A stretch of 64,000 nt of DNA. Origin: Harmothoe impar. Its lineage: Eukaryota; Annelida; Polychaeta; Phyllodocida; Polynoidae. The first letter of the stretch is position 1, and every line of letters starts with the position of its first letter. This document shows positions 13,300-23,549 of this stretch, one piece after another. The translations under genes and the position numbers were made by a program. The stretch is taken from contig OX381707.1 of NCBI GenBank assembly GCA_947462335.1, positions 20,710,404 through 20,774,403 of the forward strand, given 5' to 3'. Below the pieces are notes generated by a model. The model was given only the letters and a program-made list of their open reading frames with translations. It had not been told where the DNA came from and ran no database searches.

Positions 13300-14040
13300 C
13301 CTGCCCCAAAGTCCCTCTAAGCCTAACAATGGAAAGCCCCTGCCCTGGATTCTAACAGTAACAGGGTCTTCCCTGGATTCTATCAGGGAGATGGTAGGAC
13401 TATGACAAGGTCCTGCCCTTGACTCTCCCTGCCCTGGAGTGCCTCTAACATTAACATCTGACATTAACATGGCCCTGCCCTTCAATCTCTCTAAATTGTA
13501 GTGACAAGACCCTGCCCTGGACTGTGCAAATGACAAGCTCACTGCCCTAGAGTCTCCAAAAGTGACAAGCACCTGTCCTACACTCTCTTATAATGACCAT
13601 CTCCTATCCTGGAGTCTCTCTAAAGGTAGCCACGCCCTGCCTCGGAGTCCCTCTAAATCTAAAATTAAAAAGGTCTTGCCCTGCAGTCTTCTTAATCTAA
13701 CATTATCAAGGTCTTGCCTTGCAGTCCCTCTAAATTTAACAAATGGCAATGTCCTTCCCTGCAGTCCCTCTAAATCTAACAGTGGCAAGGCCCCTCTTCT
13801 TATGACCCTGACAAACGACAAGGTCCTGCCCTGGAGTCCCCTTAATCTTCAATTCCAGGTCCTGCCCTAAGCTCTAGCAGTGACAACGCCCTGCTTGGAG
13901 TACCCCCGAAACTAACAAAGTCCTGCCCTGGGGTCCCTCTAAATCTAACACTAGAAAGACCCTGCCCTGGACTATCTAAAAGTAACAAAGACCTGTCATG
14001 ACCTAACAGTGTCAAGGCCCTGCAGTAGCACCTCCACTAG
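13300..14040. repeat. Degenerate tandem array, unit about 40-45 bp
   Basis: The words CCTGCCCTGGAGTCC, CTCTAAATCTAACA and GTGACAAGGTC recur in the same order about 16 times with many substitutions and indels. It directly abuts the 38-bp minisatellite but shares no unit with it. Open frames of about 100 codons on both strands are by-products. Confidence 0.85.
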
Positions 14041-14054
14041 TCTACTAACTGACA

Positions 14055-15309
14055 AGCCCCCTACCACCTACATTGGCTGCCTGTGCTCGTCTTGCCCCCC
14101 ACCACCTACATTGGCTGCTGGTGCTCATCTTGCCCCCCACCACCTACATTGGCTGCTCGTCTTGCCCCCCACCACCTACATTGGCTGCTCGTCTTGCCCC
14201 CAACACCTACATTGGCTGCTCGTCTTGCCCCCCGACACCTACATTGGCTGCTCGTCTTGCCCCCCGACACCTACATTGGCTGCTCGTCTTGCCCCCCACC
14301 ACCTACATTGGCTGCTGGTGCTTGTCTTGCCCCCCACCACCTACATTGGCTGCTGGTGCTCGTCTTGCCCCCCACCACCTACATTGGCTGCTGATACTCG
14401 TCTTGCCCCCCCCCCCCCCGACACCTACATTGGCTGCTGGTGCTCGTCTTGCCTCCCACCACCAACATTGGCTGCTGGTCTTGCCCCCCACCACCGACAT
14501 TGTCTGCTGGTGCTTGTGTTGCCCCCCACCTCCTACATTGGCTGCTGGTGCTCGTCTTGCCCCCCACCACCTACATTGGCTGCTGGTGCTCGTCTTGCCC
14601 CCCACCACCTACATTGGCTGCTGGTGCTCGTCTTGCCCCCCACCACCTACATTGGCTGCTGGTGCTCGTCTTGCCCCCCACCACCTACATTGGCTGCTGG
14701 TGCTCGTCTTGCCCCCCACCACCTACATTGGCTGCTGGTGCTCGTCTTGCCCCCCACCACCTACATTGGCTGCTGGTGCTCGTCTTGCCCCCCACCACCT
14801 ACATTGGCTGCTGGTGCTCGTCTTGCCCCCCACCACCTACATTGGCTGCTGGTGCTCGTCTTGCCCCCCACCACCTACATTGGCTGCTGGTGCTCGTCTT
14901 GCCCCCCACCACCTACATTGGCTGCTGGTGCTCGTCTTGCCCCCCACCACCTACATTGGCTGCTGGTGCTCGTCTTGCCCCCCACCACCTACATTGGCTG
15001 CTGGTGCTCGTCTTGCCCCCCCACCACCAACATTGGCTGCTGGTCTTGCCCCCCACCACCTACATTGGCTGCTGGTGCTCGTCTTGCCCCCCACCACCTA
15101 CATTGGCTGCTGGTGCTTGTCTTGCCCCCTACCACCTACATTGGCTGCTGGTGCTCGTCTTGCCCCCTACCACCTACATTGGCTGCTGGTGCTTGTCTTG
15201 CCCCCCACCACCTACATTGGCTGCTCATCTTGCCCCCCACCACCTACATTGGCTGCTGGTGCTTGTCTTGCCCCCCACCACCTACATTGGCTGCTGGTGC
15301 TTGTCTTGC
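14055..15309. repeat. 38-bp minisatellite, about 34 units
   Basis: The unit is 38 bp (starts of CACCTACATTGG at 14606, 14644 and 14682). Thirteen or more consecutive units around 14540-15020 are identical. Variants lacking 6 bp (GGTGCT) make 32-bp units, clustered at 14150-14300 and rare elsewhere. Because 38 is not a multiple of 3 and the unit lacks plus-strand stops, all three plus frames stay open for up to 468 codons; these are not genes. On the minus strand each unit repeats the end of the exon at 15286-15430 together with its GTAGGT donor. Confidence 0.95.
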
Positions 15310-15430
15310 GCTCCTGCTGGCTGCTGATGGTCTCGGTGCTCGTCGACTCGTTGAGCACCCGGCCGCCGTCCGCGTCCCGCAGCACGTGCTTCTTGAGGAA
15401 CTTGATCATGGCTAGTTCATACGGCCGCAG
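15286..15430 (-). CDS. Isolated exon (RPYELAMIKFLKKHVLRDAD), family unknown
   Basis: After the acceptor GCCCCTAG the frame reads LRPYELAMIKFLKKHV, then LRDADGGRVLNESTSTE and ISSQQERKTSTSSQ. More than 90 percent of codons end in G or C, a strong coding signal. The first half looks like a helix in a folded domain; the second half is a Ser/Thr-rich tail. The upstream intron is a pyrimidine-rich tract on this strand. The best donor is AAT|GTAGGT at 15284-15285, where the exon runs straight into the 38-bp minisatellite, so the 3-prime boundary is uncertain. It may be a late exon of the modular gene or a separate gene. Confidence 0.6.
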
Positions 15431-15465
15431 CTAGGGGCCTCCACAAGTCAGGTATAGGGAGTCGG

Positions 15466-15800
15466 GCAAGGGGAATAAAGGGGCCTCCACAGGTTAGGTA
15501 GGGAGATGGGAGAGGGCAGGGAGAATCTGGGTCTCCGCCGGGGAAGGGGAGAGGGGAGGGGGAATCTGGGTCTCCGCCGGGGGAAGGGGAGAGGGGAGAT
15601 GGAAATGGGTAAGGGGAAAGGGAAAAGGGGAATGGCAGTGGGAGTGGGAATAGAGGGAATATTATGGGTGTAAGGGAGAGGGAAGGATTTATGGTAGATG
15701 AAGGGATCAGGGAAAAGGAGGTAATAAAGTAGGAAGGGAGAGGTGAGAAGGGCTGTATATGGGTAGGGACAATTTGGGAGGAGTTGAGGGATAATTTGAG
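15466..15800. repeat. Purine-rich tract with a duplicated 40-bp block
   Basis: The plus strand is mostly G and A. A block containing AATCTGGGTCTCCGCCGG is duplicated at about 15520-15600. On the minus strand this is a long pyrimidine tract immediately upstream of the acceptor of the exon at 15286-15430, so it may act as an extended splicing tract. Confidence 0.7.
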
Positions 15801-15809
15801 GTATCAAGG

Positions 15810-17028
15810 CGGATAGGTCGGTGCAGGATAAAATAGACCTAACTGGGTTTCTGTGAGTGGGTGGGGAGTGGGGAGTCAGGGGTGGGGAGGGTACAGTAAG
15901 GGACGGTTAGTGATTATCCTCCTGTGTCTTAAGCCCCAGCAGGCTTCTCCAGATCCAGATGACCTCAGTCCGCAGGCAGTCCGTTCTCCAGGTGATCCCC
16001 TCCAGGTGGAGGGGGAAGGTGAGCCCTAAGTGTTTTCCTCCAGTGGAGAACAGAAAGTCTGCAGGTGGTTGAGAAAGCCGCCTGTATAAGTGCCTGGATG
16101 GCTCCTGAATCCGTCCCTGTATTTGTGGCTATATCAGTGTCTATGGGATGCCATGTATCAGTGCCTGGAAGATGCCATGTATCAGTGCCTGTAAGATGCC
16201 TTGATAAGTGCCTGTATTGATGCCTGTCTCAGTGCCTGTTTGAGTGCCTTGTCACAGGTGGTGCGGGGAGTGCCCACCAGGTGGTGCAGGTGTAGTAGGG
16301 GAACGCCACGGGGACGCGGACGGGACGCTGAAGGAGACGCGGGAAGCAGACCTTCCTCTCCTGGATACGACGACAACAACTGTGTTCCCGCGCGGCGCGT
16401 CCACCAAACGTCACCGCGCCTTCCCCTCCCACAGGGGGCGGGGGCTGGGGTGGGGGAGGGGGCGTGGCAGGGTAGCCCTCGGGGGAGGGGCCTGTGGGTG
16501 TGATTGACAGGTATATACCCCCAACCCTAGTTGGGTATTATACCCCAGCCCCCTCCCCCCGTCATATCGGGTATCGATCTTATTGATCCCCCTGTGGTGT
16601 GCCTTAGTGTAACCCCGCCCTTTACCTATCCCAATACTCCCCTACCACATCCCCACCGAAACCCCTGGTCTACCCCACCGGGATACCCCCCCCCCGCCAA
16701 CCATCCCACAACCCACCCCCACCCCAGCCAATGTCATAAAGCCCACCCGCTCCATTGATTTATATAAATCGGTATTTGATAAAAATGTACTCCACAGTTT
16801 AAGTTCGAGGTTCCTTCACCATCGTTTCTATATTTAAATGTCCAACTGAACAAAGCCAGACTTCACCTCATCTCATTATATCAGTATATAACAGAACCAC
16901 CCTGGTAAAATACACGTCCATATACCTGTCTACTGATTCACATCGATTCCGCCACTAATTCACATATCACTATGACAATTATTGACGTTGGTGGAAGTTA
17001 AACTGATAAATTCTCTCATTTAGCATGG
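15810..17028. other. GC-rich stretch, no gene recognised
   Basis: The block at 16300-16450 is GC-rich with about 20 CpGs and frames open on both strands, but no splice-bounded frame is convincing. It shares about 40 bp of diverged sequence with 41660-41720. The rest is C-rich simple sequence (16500-16740). Confidence 0.4.
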
Positions 17029-17351
17029 CAGGGCCGTAACTAGCCCTCTTCGCGGGGTGGTTCGTTTTTGGATATGGTGGAACTTGACATGATTATTTCA
17101 ATGGTGGAACTGGACTTTTCTAATATGAGTTGGAACTTTGTGCAATATATGTAAAGAGAAGGCTGAGTTTTGTAATTGATCTTTCATAGTTTTCTCTCTA
17201 AAATCTTTAATGATTGTCCGATCAACAAACCATAAAAAATGAGATTGAGACATTTATTTCCTCTTTCCACTCAGCTAGGGTGGAACACTTCCTCCTTCAG
17301 GGAGGTGGGGTGGTTCGTTCGAAACGACGAACCCCCCTAGTTACGGGCCTG
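17029..17351. mobile_element. 323-bp TIR element, copy 1
   Basis: The ends are inverted: CAGGGCCGTAACTAG on the left and CTAGTTACGGGCCTG on the right. The interior has no frame. A copy about 97 percent identical lies at 33104-33427. The termini resemble hAT- or CMC-type non-autonomous elements; no clear target-site duplication was found, so the superfamily is uncertain. Confidence 0.85.
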
Positions 17352-19757
17352 TATGGGCCACTTTAATTCTCATCAACCATATCACCAGTCATGTCCTAGT
17401 TGACTGGCAGATACCAAAAGCTCCTAGAGTATACACCATTCAGTATCACATATAGGACAACCCTCTTCATGTGCATAGTAACACCCATGACCTTGACCAT
17501 AGACTTGCCACATGAGTACACATAACTTTGCCGATGGGCATTGGTCCCATTCAAGGTAAGAAACCAGATGTTGAGAGTAAGAAACTATATCTCTCTCACT
17601 TTTAATAATACCCTAAAAGAGTGGTGAATTTAACAACTTGAAGCCTGTCTTGATTTTTGACCTAAGACACTTTGGTTGTTGATATGGCCTTGCTGAGTCA
17701 TATGACTTTGCTGGGCATCTCATATGACCCAGCAAGGTCGTATGACCTTACCCATGAAATTATGCCACTGTTCAATCTCCATCTTGTAACTCATCTATCA
17801 AATACACATTTGCTCGGGTACATTTGGCAGCGCCTTGACCTTGACCTTGACAGTGACCTCTGACCTCTACCCCGAGCAGCTCAGTGTGTAGGTGAGCGGC
17901 TCGTGTGTGTGTTGTGGCTGGTTCTCGGCCTGTCAGTAGTTACTCACCTTCCACAGCGCATGCGCCGGTCAGTCAGGCCGGAAACAAGCGAAGTGAGGCT
18001 AAGTGAATGAGGCTATACCCCGACAGGTGGCGCCAGGAGTGACGGCATTGTGGGTGTAGCAGGTGCGGGGAGGGTCCTGCTCAGACCCACCACTATCTAG
18101 AGGGAAAGGTCCTGTTGGTACCAGCAGCCATTTTGTATTTATTTATTATTATTGCCTGTTCCCGTCACGAGGAAAGAATCACCAGGAATCAGCTTCTTCA
18201 AGTCCATTTCTTGATCTACAGGTTTTTGTCTTACGGATCCGGAAGTGGTACCGCTTCTTGACTTTCCTTACCGCATGAGGGGAACTGCATTCAAAATGGT
18301 GCCGTTACCCACTAGACTACAACATAGCAGTATTCACTGCCCAGCCTCTATTTACCAAGTAGTAGTGAGCTGAGCGTAGGGTAGTAGCAGTGAGGGCTGT
18401 GGTTTTATGAAAGAGGTTTGTATGAATGGGAGCATCTCAACTATTTGGTTATGTATCTGGTAATGGTTGAGTGTTCTATATCAAATATACTATGCCACCA
18501 GCTGGCTACGGTCATAATGAAGCCTCTAAGCAGTGGTATGTAATCTTGACACTTTTGAACTATCAGGAATTCCTGAAAACGTAGGACGAGTGAGATAAAT
18601 CCCTAACAGATCAGGAAAAGTGACATCTCTGAACTATATGGACTTTAGGTAGGCGTGTTACATAATGTCAGATTACATACTTTATAGCTCATACGGCAGG
18701 TGTGGTGGGCAGGTAACACAGACATCCAGGTGAGAACTCAGGTAGTACCCCACACGTGCTGCCCAGCTGATACCCCCCCCCCCCCCCACACACACACCCT
18801 ACCCCTGCTGTGCCCACAAGTGCCTGTCCAGATTGAGATATCCCTAGACGCTGAGTAACTCACTGGGAGCTGCTCCCTCCTACACATAAATCTACGCTGA
18901 GCTACTCCCACACACCACGCCCACAGGGATCCTGGCCAGCCCACAAGTGTAGTATTAATATCAACATTTTAACATGTGAGATGTCACTTTTTGGTAGACA
19001 AAACCTAGGAAATATTAAGATTTTCCAAAATTTCCTATAGAATGATAACACGATTTCATTCAAGGATTTCAGCGGGAGAGTGGTGGCAAGTAGGAAGTAC
19101 TTCTCGATAGAATTGTATGTCTTACAATATTTGCTACGAGGACATCACTTTCTTCATTTTGTTCAATGAAAACATATATAAAAGCTATTCCACGGGACTT
19201 CAACGAATAACAAATACATTGATAGGGTTCACTTTGACAAGAGTGGTGACCTCTAAGATTGGATGTTGTTTTTGTTGTGGCAAATTAGCAGAAACGCCTC
19301 AGGAATACTAGTGATGGGAATGCAATGCATCAAATGATAATTGTATGTGGTAGTTTGTTTGCATTATTCAACCCAATAAAACCCCTATAAACATGTAGAT
19401 TTGAGACTGCAGAGACAGTGGTGGGATGGTGTTGACGTTCCTGGGCTGGGGTGCAGGAGGGGGAAGTAGGTTAGAGAAGCATCTCTCTGCAGGCCTTTAG
19501 GTACTGGAGGAGGAGTAATCTATACTACATTTATCACATGGTGGTGTGAGGAAATATACTATACCCCGTCCACCATGAGATGGCGGTATTCTTGTTCTTC
19601 TACACACTCAACATAAGGGATGAAAGTGACCGATTGCAAACACAATTAAAATGTTTAAATGGGGTCCCATAGATTGAGGTTATCATGTGAACCACAATTT
19701 GGTGAAGACGATCAGTAATTCTATAAGATTTTGGCAATCGGCAGTCAATGGTGTATA
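17352..19757. other. No gene recognised
   Basis: Apart from the motif cluster at 17.7-18.2 kb, this holds unique-looking sequence with a C-run at 18775-18787. A short dispersed repeat with GGAATTCCTG and GTGACATCTCTGA occurs at about 18560-18640, with relatives near 4590, 25050 and 32390. Confidence 0.45.
17734..18246. promoter_or_regulatory. Cluster of nuclear-receptor, NRF1 and ETS motifs
   Basis: AAGGTCGTATGACCTT (17734-17749) is an inverted pair of AGGTC half-sites. TGACCTCTGACCT (17854-17866) is a perfect DR1. GCGCATGCGC (17956-17965) is an NRF1 palindrome. CCGGAAGT (18239-18246) is an ETS core. Direction and target gene are unknown. Confidence 0.35.
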
Positions 19758-19970
19758 TTAACCCTTTTAGGCCAGCATCCCATTTTACCGTACTACATCC
19801 CTCTCCTGTCATGATGCATAAATGCAGCACCTGTGAGTAACTCCCTGGTGCTGCATCTATGCACCATGCCGACTCCATTGGACTGATAAGACTCAAGAGT
19901 CTGCATGACGGGCCAAAGCAGTGACTCACTGGTGCTGCGTTAATGTATCATACCGACAAATGGACCAGGG
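19758..19970. mobile_element. TTAA MITE, right end lost
   Basis: Left end TTAACCCTTTTAGGCCAGCA and hairpin remnants are present; the right terminus is not found. Confidence 0.65.
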
Positions 19971-20150
19971 GGATGTCAAATGGATATTCTGCAGTGCCTT
20001 CTGCTTATTTGTCCTTCTTGTGGTGATACAAACTGACACGGTGAAGCACCGCATTTGGTTTCATTATGTGAGCAGCAAACAATGCTCAGGGTCAGGTCAA
20101 ACACACTCCAACTGTGTGTAGGTCAGCCTCCCCAGAGACATCCTTAATCT

Positions 20151-20240
20151 AACCCATTAAGGCCCGTATACTGGCTGGAGAGTTACTCGCCAGGGCGGCA
20201 CTCATGCGTAGAGTCCCATGCTGCCCTTTATTAAAGGTTG
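20151..20240. mobile_element. TTAA MITE, internally deleted
   Basis: Only about 90 bp remain: AACCCATTAAGGCCCGTATA on the left, one half hairpin (GCGAGTTACTCGCC-like), and CTGCCCTTTATTAAAGGTT on the right. Confidence 0.6.
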
Positions 20241-20316
20241 ATAATAATAATGAATGTGTTGTGTTCCAGGTGCCTACAGAACTAAAGCCGGTCAGTAGTA
20301 CTAGTCCAAATAGTAA

Positions 20317-20436
20317 CACAGAGAAAAGAAACAGCGTCAAAAAGGAGTCCAGGTTGCCTCCAAAATTACTCCCCTCTCTAGGGAGTCCAGGTCGCCTAAC
20401 CTTAGCTCTCTTTTGACGTTGTTTCTTCTCTCTGTG
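20317..20436. repeat. Inverted repeat with 31-bp arms
   Basis: CACAGAGAAAAGAAACAGCG at 20317 pairs with the complement of the block ending 20436. The loop of about 60 bp contains two copies of GGAGTCCAGGT. It could form a hairpin in DNA or RNA. Confidence 0.7.
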
Positions 20437-20613
20437 AAAGTATCCATCAGATCTAATCTCAACTGTAGACCCGCTGTAGGGACCTGTCAACCTGAATCAG
20501 ACTGTCTATAGTATAGCAGCACAGGGTAAGGCTGGCACCCTGCACGGTGCCCAGGTATGCAGTAGGAGGGTTGCAGGTGTGTGTGTGTGTGGGGGGGGGG
20601 TGACCCTGTGCCG

Positions 20614-20663
20614 TATAAATAGAGCTGCTCCTCGTGTCACGCCGAGGCCGCCCTGAGCTGCTC
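20614..20663 (+). promoter_or_regulatory. TATA-like site with two GAGCTGCTC words
   Basis: TATAAATAG (20614-20622) is followed by GAGCTGCTC at 20622-20630 and 20655-20663 in GC-rich DNA. It could be a plus-strand core promoter, but no downstream gene is seen. Confidence 0.25.
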
Positions 20664-21082
20664 TCCCGGACCACCTGGCCGCCTGTCCTACCCGTGCTGC
20701 AGTGTGGTAGTGTGTGGGGAGCACGGCCAAGGTGACCAGTGTCGGAGTGGTATGGACTGGTCATTATTCAACAATAGCATAGGGTGGCTGGGGTTGGGGT
20801 GGATCACCTGTGTGAGTGTGCGAACACTTTTCACCCCCCCCCCCCATCTTCCTTGAGAGGTGTCCCCACATCAATGGAGGCGAATTCTCTTCACCCACGT
20901 TTTGAACTTTAATAATAGCATGGGGATTTTCTCGCCGAAAAAGAGGTGAAGTTATGTGCCCTGCCCTCAAACTCACAAACTCCTACCTCTGTTGATGAAT
21001 AATGACCTCTTTATTGGGAAGGTCATCTCTCCACCCTGTGGTATGCCATTAGGAGGTGATGGGACCAAACACACCCCTCTCC

Positions 21083-21321
21083 TAACGCAGCATGGACCCT
21101 AGCCTAATGGGAACAGCGCCGCATAGTCCTTGGTCGTCATGATGCATGAATGCAGTCCTGGCAAGTAACTCACCAGGGCTGCATTCATGCATCATGCCGA
21201 CCTCACAGCTTTATACACTCCATTAGGCTCGGCATGATGCATGGATACAGCCCTGCTTTCATGCATCGTGACGATAAAGGCCATAGTACATTAAAGCACT
21301 ATGCTACCCTTAGAGGGTTAA
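21083..21321. mobile_element. TTAA MITE
   Basis: Both hairpins (CTGGCAAGTAACTCACCAGG and the following one) and the right end GCTACCCTTAGAGGGTTAA are present. The left end is degenerate. Confidence 0.7.
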
Positions 21322-21406
21322 TGACAATAGGGAGGGACAGGCATATTTCACTATTTGGTTCACCTCCAACCTTAGTGTAGACCCTGTGTTGTGGGGTAAT
21401 GGACTG

Positions 21407-21758
21407 CTAACCCTTTCAGGACAGCTAAGTGCTTTAATGCATTATGCCCCAATTTCGCCACGGTAGATAAATGTAACCCTTGCCGGTAAATCGCCAACTA
21501 CTGGTGCTACTACTGGTGCTACATGCCCGTATCATTATGCCGACCCTTTTGAGCTTGATGAACTCACAAAGGTTCACCAATGCAAAGTCTGATTCAATGT
21601 CGATCTTATACCATTCAAAAATATATACAGCAAATTGCTGGGTGGGGTCCAATTATGTCACCCCTCTCCGACTAGCCGCACGCAACTGCATTAGTGCATC
21701 ATGATGGCACATTCATGAACGTGAACATGGCAGCATCATGCAGTTCTTAAAGGGTTAA
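21407..21758. mobile_element. TTAA MITE, long and diverged
   Basis: Left end CTAACCCTTTCAGGACAGC; right end CAGTTCTTAAAGGGTTAA. At about 350 bp it is longer than usual, with extra unrelated sequence in the centre. Confidence 0.7.
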
Positions 21759-22499
21759 GACATGACATGGACAGAGGAGGGGTTGATTTGCCTGGGGCAG
21801 GTCAGGGAGAAGAAGGGTACCTGAGGTGAGGTAAATGGCCAAACCCATGTTTCATCTATATCCACCTGTGTGTGCTTTGAATTGACGGCTACATCACTCT
21901 TAAACCATCCACCTTCACAACGGACAGTGAAGGGATAAGGGAAGGTCATTGGAAAGGCAGCTCGATAACATAGGCATTGTCAGAAGGAGTTTATGGACAC
22001 ATCATTTGTGATGCCACTGCAGATGCTTGACTTCCATCAGCTAGCATATTTGTGGCCAGCTATAAGCCTAAATACCGTGACTGAATCTGTGCTTAGTATA
22101 TAGCAGTAGAGGTTAAAGTAGACAGTAGAGGTTGAATGGGCAGAAATGTATAGCATGCGAAATTGGCAAAGGGTTGAATGGACATTGGAGGTAGTCCAGA
22201 TTTAGACACCATAGAGGCTTTGTGACACCCCTACCCTTTCCCTTTCCAATGGTAACACACACCTCTGTCCAGGAATGCTGACTCAGCTCTTTCAACCCAA
22301 CAAACACCACACCCATGTAGTGTTGGGTCCTAGATGCGGGGAGGGGGTAGGGGGCGTCCCATGCCTGTCCCTTGTCGGTTTGAGGAAATACCAACATCGC
22401 ACGTCCCTTAATTATCATGATGTCCCTTGTTGAATATAAGAAAGTCTAATATGCTCTGCCCCATTAAAAAGAACGTCAATGTTTAGGCCCTGTTTTGTA

Positions 22500-22552
22500 T
22501 AGGTGCATCATGACGGCGCATGAATCATTGAGGCATCATGCCACCCAGGGCC
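22500..22552. mobile_element. TTAA MITE fragment
   Basis: Only the right-hand part GTGCATCATGACGGCGCATG ... GGCATCATGCCACCC remains, next to the foldback repeat. Confidence 0.45.
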
Positions 22553-22568
22553 AGGTGAAGAGACAGAT

Positions 22569-22874
22569 GTACTCTCGTTCCCAAATCCTTCCGAAGGAAG
22601 GCTCTAGGGACAGCCAAATGACCTTGAACTTGGGATTTTGCTGGGTCTGGGCAACCCCTGCTGGTAGGCTGGAACCAGTGAACAGGAACAGGAAATGGGA
22701 CCAGAATGCATGATGGTAGTTTTAGGTAGTTTTACCATCAGCCTTTCTGGTTCCATTTCCTGTTCCTGTTCGCTGGTTCCAAACTATCAACAGGGGTTGC
22801 CCAGACCCAGCAAAATCCCACCATTTGGCTGTTACCAGAGCCTTCCTTCGGAAGGATTTGGGAACGAGAGTAAG
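22569..22874. repeat. Foldback repeat with arms of about 145 bp
   Basis: The left arm (22569-22716) reads ACTCTCGTTCCCAAATCC onward, and the right arm (22733-22874) is its reverse complement with few differences, separated by about 16 bp. The left arm has an extra ACCTTGAACTT. The pair would form a long hairpin. It may be a foldback transposon or a local inverted duplication. Confidence 0.9.
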
Positions 22875-22992
22875 ACAGATGGAGCAGAAAGGAGGGTTAT
22901 ATAACAGACTGACTTGCTGACTGGTGGTAATGGCTATATCTGGTTTCCTTTGGCACATAGGGATGTTGAGGGTTGGCTATCAGCAGGTCAGA

Positions 22993-23549
22993 TTAACCAC
23001 TTGGGGGAAGCATAGTGCTTTGATGTGGTATGCCCTCTGTCGTCATGACGCATGAATGCAGCCCTGGCGAGTGACTCGCCAGTGACTCGCCAGGGCTGCA
23101 TCCAATCATCATGCCGAACATCCAGGGTGGATACAATGCTGAAGAGTCGTCATAATGCAGCCCTGACTACATACAATCTAAGGTTGGTTGGTTGGTTGTT
23201 GGGTTGCTTTACGCCCTAATTAACAGCTGAGGTCATTTCAAGGGCGGTGATGGTGATCGAATCTATGGATGACTGAAGGTGGAAAGCACGCCCCTACACT
23301 TTTACCGAGGCAATGGTTCTTTTACATCCCACACTACATAGGCATAGTGTGAGATGGACAGGCCTTTGATATGCTGTTAGTCTACCACAGCAGGGGGGAG
23401 GTTGCAGCCCAAGCAGCAGGGTGCCTCTGAGTCTTGAACCCACGACCCTGTGAGTGCCAGACGAACGCCCTACTGCCTGAGCTAGCTCCCCACCCCTACA
23501 ATCTAAGGTCATAGTGCATCACAACACTATGCTGCCCTTAAAGGGCTAA
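22993..23549. mobile_element. TTAA MITE split by a SINE
   Basis: The left end TTAACCACTTGGGGGAAGCA is at 22993. The hairpin has a duplicated segment (CGCCAGTGACTCGCCAGG). The right end CTGCCCTTAAAGGGCTAA reaches 23549. A SINE and its target-site duplication interrupt the element at 23172-23509. Confidence 0.85.
23185..23496 (-). mobile_element. tRNA-derived SINE with 13-bp target-site duplication
   Basis: TACAATCTAAGGT occurs at 23172-23184 and 23497-23509, directly flanking a 312-bp insertion. Read on the minus strand, the head has a tRNA-like box A (TAGCTCAGGCAGTAGGG, near 23468-23488) and box B (GGGTTCAAGACTC, 23429-23441). The 3-prime end is a CAACCAACCAA simple repeat. These are the standard parts of a Pol III SINE mobilised by a LINE. 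The tRNA of origin was not determined. Confidence 0.92.

Noticed and set aside
14009..15434. Plus-strand frames of 468, 453 and 295 codons
   Set aside because: All three frames are open only because the 38-bp unit lacks plus-strand stops. The peptides are the same 38-residue repeat read in different frames.
20459..20764. Minus-strand exon-like VVRESSSGRPRRDTR
   Set aside because: It resembles the Ser-rich end of E27, but the acceptor is weak and the same bases form a TATA-like box with GAGCTGCTC words. I kept the regulatory reading at low confidence.
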